Positions 60,607-64,000 of a DNA stretch of 64,000 nucleotides are shown piece by piece. Under the pieces are notes generated by a model that was not told where the DNA came from, made no database searches, and saw only the letters and a list, made by a program, of their open reading frames with translations. The position numbers and the translations under genes were made by a program. The stretch spans positions 1 through 64,000 of the forward strand of contig CAQGLR010000016.1 in the NCBI GenBank assembly GCA_948794795.1, read 5' to 3'. Within the stretch, counting starts at the first letter, position 1. The number at the start of each line of letters is the position of its first letter. The DNA is from an uncultured Lachnospiraceae bacterium. GTDB taxonomy: Bacteria; Bacillota; Clostridia; Lachnospirales; Lachnospiraceae.

Positions 60607-61425
60607 TTAATCCTCTGCTGGTATCTTCTGGTCCATCTTCATAATATGGTTTATCAGCCAGTTAGCAAGGAAATCAACCAGGACATTAATATATTCCTGC
60701 TGGTTTTTATCCATATCTTCAAAGTTAATCTCTTCTATCTTTTTAACAAACGACTGGTGTACACTCTGCTGGACTGCCAGCCCCTCATAATTAATGCTCT
60801 TCATATAGCGTTCTTCATCCTGGAAATGCTTTACTGTATAATCTTTAAGTTCTTCCACTATATCTATAATTGCATCATATTTATCGTATACATAATCCTT
60901 CTGGTTAAGTGCATTTAAATCAGACAATATATCAAACAGACGGCTGTGTTCTTTATCTATAACATCTATGCCTGTATAATACTCTTTAGTAAACTTAAGC
61001 AGTACAGGATTATTATGTACTATTTTCATTTTCCCTATCAGGGTATCACTTGACAAAATATGTCTGTACAGCCATAAAGACAGATATTCCATCATATCAT
61101 ACAAAATTCTTGCCCCTTTACTGGCATTTATATTTTCCAAATCAACACTATTTACTTTTGCAGTAAATTCTGCATGTTCCTTTATCTGCCGCAATAGTTC
61201 AGGGTCATGTATCTCCCTCATATAATTTTCTTCATGTGCAAAATGTGTTGCCGCATAATCTTTTAAATCTGCCATAAGTTTCCTGGCTGACTGCATAGTT
61301 TCTTCCGCAGGCCTGTTTAAATCCGCAATAACTACTGAAATCCTGTTAATTGTTTCAAAAAGCTGGCGGTGCTCGTTATCAACAATATTAATACCTGTCA
61401 TGCAATCATCTGTAAAATAGTACAT
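60607..61425 (-). CDS. tandem (two-domain) bacteriohemerythrin
   Basis: This 272-residue protein contains two hemerythrin domains in series. Domain 1 shows GINIVDNEHRQLF, THFAHEENYM, KEHAEFTAKV and LYRHILSSD. Domain 2 shows GIDVIDKEHSRLF, KHFQDEERYM, VHQSFVKKIE and LINHIMKMDQ. Each has the His/Glu/Asp set for a di-iron, O2-binding site. Such proteins bind oxygen in anaerobes and can act in sensing or storage. Single-domain forms are about 135 residues, so this is a duplication or fusion. GAAAGGG precedes the ATG. Confidence 0.92.
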   Translation of the reverse strand: MYYFTDDCMTGINIVDNEHRQLFETINRISVVIADLNRPAEETMQSARKLMADLKDYAATHFAHEENYMREIHDPELLRQIKEHAEFTAKVNSVDLENINASKGARILYDMMEYLSLWLYRHILSSDTLIGKMKIVHNNPVLLKFTKEYYTGIDVIDKEHSRLFDILSDLNALNQKDYVYDKYDAIIDIVEELKDYTVKHFQDEERYMKSINYEGLAVQQSVHQSFVKKIEEINFEDMDKNQQEYINVLVDFLANWLINHIMKMDQKIPAED

Positions 61426-61511
61426 TTTATCAGCCCTTTCTTAATCTATAAAAATATTCTATCCGTACATTGTATACTATTCTACACAAATAATCCACAT
61501 ATTTATTTTTT

Positions 61512-61532
61512 AAATTTCCTTATTTTTTAATA
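61512..61532 (-). repeat. dispersed AT-rich intergenic motif, copy e
   Basis: Minus strand: TATTAAAAAATAAGGAAATTT. Nearby, minus-strand AACTAAATGACATTG (61577-61591) is also shared with the region upstream of greA. Confidence 0.35.
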
Positions 61533-61870
61533 CACAACCTATATGGCTATGGCAATTCCAAAATCCCGGGCACAATGTCATTTAGTTAAGCAACCCTTCT
61601 ATAAATACCAGGGTTATGGATGTTTGAAAATTAAATATTCATAAGTTATGTATCTCTGTCAATTCCAAAATTTTACCAACAGCAGCCCGCTTCCGCTTGG
61701 ATGGGATACGCAGTGGTGACTAACAGTTGTAAAGCATTTGGAATCTGCCAGGGTAAATAAGCCTTAGTAAATCAAACCCACCTCTTAAGAAGCGTGTATT
61801 TTAAAGGACTTACTTAATGAGGTTAAAGAATGGAAATTTAAAATTTATTTTTATAATCCGTACAAAATTA

Positions 61871-62050
61871 CAGATATACAGCAGTTCCTATATCCTGGTT
61901 AAAATTTATTCCATTAAATGGGCGCTTTGAAAACGCCAGTGCTTGAATCTGGTACTTTCAGATTCTATGCACTGCTGCGTTTGAAATGCAGCGGGAGCGT
62001 GCCCTTGGATGGAATAATTTTAACCAGGATATGGAACCTGCGTTATACTG
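61871..62050. repeat. 180-bp long imperfect inverted repeat with nested hairpins
   Basis: A 44-base left arm (61871-61914) pairs with a 42-base right arm (62009-62050) with few mismatches, including ATATCCTGGTTAAAATT with its exact complement. Inside, GGGC/GCCC closes a multiloop. A two-step stem pairs CAGTGC (61937-61942) with GCACTG and GAATCTG (61945-61951) with CAGATTC. It could be a MITE-like element or a structured RNA; I recognise no family. It begins 21 bases after the lacI-type gene's stop. Confidence 0.65.
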
Positions 62051-62070
62051 CCATATGCCCAATATAAAAA

Positions 62071-63120
62071 TTAAGACTTTATTTCCTTTGTTGATTCCCT
62101 GATTACAAGTTCCCCTGGAAGAACTATCTGTTTATTGCCTCCATCTTTTTGTATTATATGGAACAATAAATCCACTGTTTCCTTTGCAATTTCTTCTACA
62201 GGCTGGCGTATTGTTGTAAGTGAAGGGTTATAATATTCACCTATCTCCAGTCCGTCAAACCCCGCAACTGAATAGTCCTCAGGAATTTTCTTTCCTGCTT
62301 CAGCAAGTGCCCTGCAGGCACCAATTGCCATACTATCTGCTATTGCATACACAGCAGTAAAATCCTGTGTCCTGTTTAAAAGCTTCTTCATAAGCCGGTA
62401 TCCTGTCTGTATCGAATAATTATCAGTATTTCCATCCATATGGCATATAAGCTGGCTGGCTGGTTCTATCCCATTATCTATAAGTGCCTGCCTGTATCCC
62501 TCATACCGCAGCTTTCCAATACTGTAATCATCTATGCCTGCGGCAAGTATTGCTATTTTTTTATGTCCAAGGCGGCACAAATAATCTGCTATTTTATAAC
62601 TTTCCCCATAGTCATCTACTGTAACAAAAGACCATTCCGCATTCCCATTCCACTTGCCATCCTTTCCCTTTCCTGCAAGATACCCAGATGTACTAAGCAC
62701 AAAAGGCACATCAAGCTGTCTGGTTTTATCCTCAGAATGTGTTACCATACCACCAAGGAAAATAATACCTTTCAGCTTCTTTTCATTTGCAAGCTGTAAT
62801 GCTACATTTAATTCATCTTCATTTTCTTCTACACGCTGTAATATAAAAGTATACTTCTTCTGTTGTGTTTCTTTTTCAATAATTTCTATCATCCTGCTGA
62901 AAAATGGGTTAGATATACCCTTTATAAGTACAGCAACCGACTTTGATTTTGTACGTTTCAGATTCCTTGCGCTGTTATTTGGAATATAATTATGTTCCTT
63001 TATTACCTGCAATATCATTTCTTTTGTTTCTGGATTAATGTCTGGATGGTTGTTAATAGCACGTGAAACTGTACTTACTCCTACCCCGCATACTTTTGCT
63101 ATATCTTTTATTGTTTCCAT
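62071..63120 (-). CDS. LacI-family transcriptional regulator
   Basis: This 349-residue protein has the LacI helix-turn-helix and hinge helix (IKDIAKVCGVGVSTVSRAIN; NYIPNNSARNLKRTKSKSVA) followed by a periplasmic-binding-protein-like sugar domain (GIIFLGGMVTHSED; YAIADSMAIGACRALAEAG; YSVAGFDGLEIGEYYNPSLT). It probably controls the adjacent malQ-type glucan operon. GGGGATAA precedes the ATG. Operator sites were not resolved. Confidence 0.92.
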   Translation of the reverse strand: METIKDIAKVCGVGVSTVSRAINNHPDINPETKEMILQVIKEHNYIPNNSARNLKRTKSKSVAVLIKGISNPFFSRMIEIIEKETQQKKYTFILQRVEENEDELNVALQLANEKKLKGIIFLGGMVTHSEDKTRQLDVPFVLSTSGYLAGKGKDGKWNGNAEWSFVTVDDYGESYKIADYLCRLGHKKIAILAAGIDDYSIGKLRYEGYRQALIDNGIEPASQLICHMDGNTDNYSIQTGYRLMKKLLNRTQDFTAVYAIADSMAIGACRALAEAGKKIPEDYSVAGFDGLEIGEYYNPSLTTIRQPVEEIAKETVDLLFHIIQKDGGNKQIVLPGELVIRESTKEIKS

Positions 63121-63221
63121 ATTATCCCCGTTTCCTTACTGCTTTTTAAACTGGAAGCCTTTATGCAGAAAGCTTCTTCCTGCACTGTCACGGCCAGTTA
63201 TATGTTATTTATGATTTTGGC

Positions 63222-63253
63222 GAAAAAGAAAACTGCCCATATATATGGACAGT
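63222..63253 (-). terminator. malQ intrinsic terminator
   Basis: On the minus strand ACTGTCCAT (63253-63245) pairs with ATGGGCAGT around an ATAT loop and runs into TTTCTTTTT. It lies about 35 bases after the malQ stop. Confidence 0.8.
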
Positions 63254-63287
63254 CTTCTGACTTACTCTTTATCTTTTAGATTTATAA

Positions 63288-64000
63288 TCATGTTATCCTG
63301 CCGTATATTACAGCCAGATTCCTAATCCTGTTTAAAATCCTATCACCAACAGAATTTTTTGTCAATCTCCACTCCCAATTATTCCCTAATACAGAAGGTG
63401 TGTTAATTCTTGCATTGCTGCCAAGGTTAAGATAATCCTGCATTGGTATTATACAGAGGTCCGCAACGCTTGACATTGCAAGCGAAACCATATTCCATGA
63501 AATATTTTCTTCATTTATATCCGTCTTGTTAAAGTAATCCCGTATAAATATTTTACATTCCTCATCAATATCATTATACCATCCACGTGTTGTATTATTA
63601 TCATGTGTACCAGTATATACAACACTATTGCTTGTATGTGTATATGGAAGGTAATTAGAAGATTCCCTTGGGTCAAATGCAAGCTGTAATACCTTCATAC
63701 CTGGAAATCCTGTGCTTTGTAAAAGTTCCTTTACAGAATCTGTTACAAATCCAAGGTCTTCTGCAATTATATCAAGATGCCCAAGTTCCTTTTCCAAGGT
63801 TTCAAACAGCTCCTTGCCAGGTCCTGGCATCCATGTCCCGTTCACTGCATCCTTATCACCATAAGGAATAGAATAATATTCATCAAATCCACGGAAATGG
63901 TCAATCCTTACTGTATCATAAAGTTTAAAACAATACGCAATCCTGTCCGTCCACCATTTATAACCAGTTTTCTTATGGTATTCCCAGTTATACAGCGGGC
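63288..64000 (-). CDS. malQ: 4-alpha-glucanotransferase (GH77), C-terminal part, cut by window edge
   Basis: The frame is open to the window end, so only the C-terminal ~237 residues are here. It carries GH77 motifs in order: LYNWEYHKKTGYKWWTDRIA, RIDHFRGFDEYYSIPYG with the catalytic Asp, DIIAEDLGFVTDSV with the acid/base Glu, and YTGTHDNNTTRGWY. The enzyme transfers maltodextrin segments in glycogen and maltose metabolism. An internal GTG at 63845 is not the start. A LacI-type regulator follows 167 bases downstream. Confidence 0.95.
   Translation of the reverse strand, partial: PLYNWEYHKKTGYKWWTDRIAYCFKLYDTVRIDHFRGFDEYYSIPYGDKDAVNGTWMPGPGKELFETLEKELGHLDIIAEDLGFVTDSVKELLQSTGFPGMKVLQLAFDPRESSNYLPYTHTSNSVVYTGTHDNNTTRGWYNDIDEECKIFIRDYFNKTDINEENISWNMVSLAMSSVADLCIIPMQDYLNLGSNARINTPSVLGNNWEWRLTKNSVGDRILNRIRNLAVIYGRIT

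Larger units (their letters stand above)
61426..62070. other. 645-bp intergenic region with repeats and a large hairpin
   Basis: No gene is seen. It contains an AT-rich motif copy (61512-61532), a short CAATTCCAAAAT direct repeat (61552 and 61669), an ACCCTT/AGGGT hairpin near 61592-61615, and a 180-bp imperfect inverted repeat at 61871-62050. Confidence 0.5.

Noticed and set aside
63288..63845. Complete small glucanotransferase gene
   Set aside because: The reading frame continues to the window edge with conserved GH77 motifs upstream of the apparent internal start, so the gene is simply truncated by the window.
1..64000. CRISPR arrays, tRNA or rRNA genes, complete insertion sequences
   Set aside because: No regularly spaced repeats, cloverleaf sequences, rRNA motifs or transposase genes were recognised on either strand by eye.

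Overview
The window reads as a low-GC anaerobic Firmicute chromosome, most likely a gut or rumen Lachnospiraceae. The grounds are AT-rich DNA, strong AGGAGG-type ribosome binding sites, a DUF5685 / J-domain / zinc-ribbon cluster typical of that family, CUT1 sugar transporters without a local ATPase, a tandem hemerythrin protein, and GH77/LacI sugar genes. Nearly every gene is on the minus strand; greA-lysS is the only clear plus-strand operon. No rRNA, tRNA, CRISPR array or complete insertion sequence was seen. Taxonomy is inferred from gene content, not from a marker comparison.

Layout. 1-8 kb: a tiny holin-like toxin, a FlK-type thioesterase, a conserved protein of unknown function, a DUF5685 / J-domain / zinc-ribbon cluster, a large membrane protein, pncB and a DUF1858 protein. 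8.3-45.1 kb: a very large surface-glycopolymer locus, all transcribed leftward. 45.1-47.3 kb: a recombinase region with a promoter switch and recombinase remnants. 47.3-49.4 kb: greA-lysS. 49.4-59.8 kb: a MacB-like protein, a long coiled-coil HlyD-type adaptor, two CUT1 permeases and two tandem giant solute-binding lipoproteins. 60-64 kb: a NifX-family protein, a double hemerythrin, a large structured inverted repeat, a LacI regulator and the 3' part of malQ.

The glycopolymer locus combines several activation pathways. From promoter-proximal to distal there are a TagF-like polyol-phosphate transferase, a HAD-Rossmann protein, three glycosyltransferases and an AsnB-type amidotransferase. Next comes a complete WbpA/B/E/D/I-like route to a UDP-2,3-diacetamido-2,3-dideoxy-mannuronic acid type sugar, then two more epimerases. 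A compact five-gene block follows whose composition and protein lengths match the Campylobacter jejuni O-methyl phosphoramidate (MeOPN) pathway (glutamine kinase, cytidylyltransferase, amidate hydrolase, CDP-amidate kinase, methyltransferase), next to a sulfotransferase-like protein. The distal part holds a sulfatase-like protein, a LicD transferase, a CBS + citrate-lyase-ligase-like fusion, a PhnW-like aminotransferase, a LicC-like cytidylyltransferase and TarI/TarJ for CDP-ribitol.

Two independent phase-variation devices appear to act on this locus. First, a 186-bp segment (45169-45354) directly upstream of the first gene is bounded by identical 18-bp inverted repeats. It carries a perfect TTGACA-17-TATAAT promoter pointing away from the operon and into an intrinsic terminator, beside a complete tyrosine recombinase gene. 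In this sequence the switch looks OFF. Second, an 8-G tract near the 5' end of the CBS/CitC-like gene (15328-15335) puts its well-formed start codon out of frame with the rest of the gene; nine or six Gs would restore a ~904-aa protein. I see no flippase, polymerase, initiating sugar-phosphate transferase or exporter in the window, so assembly and export must be encoded elsewhere.
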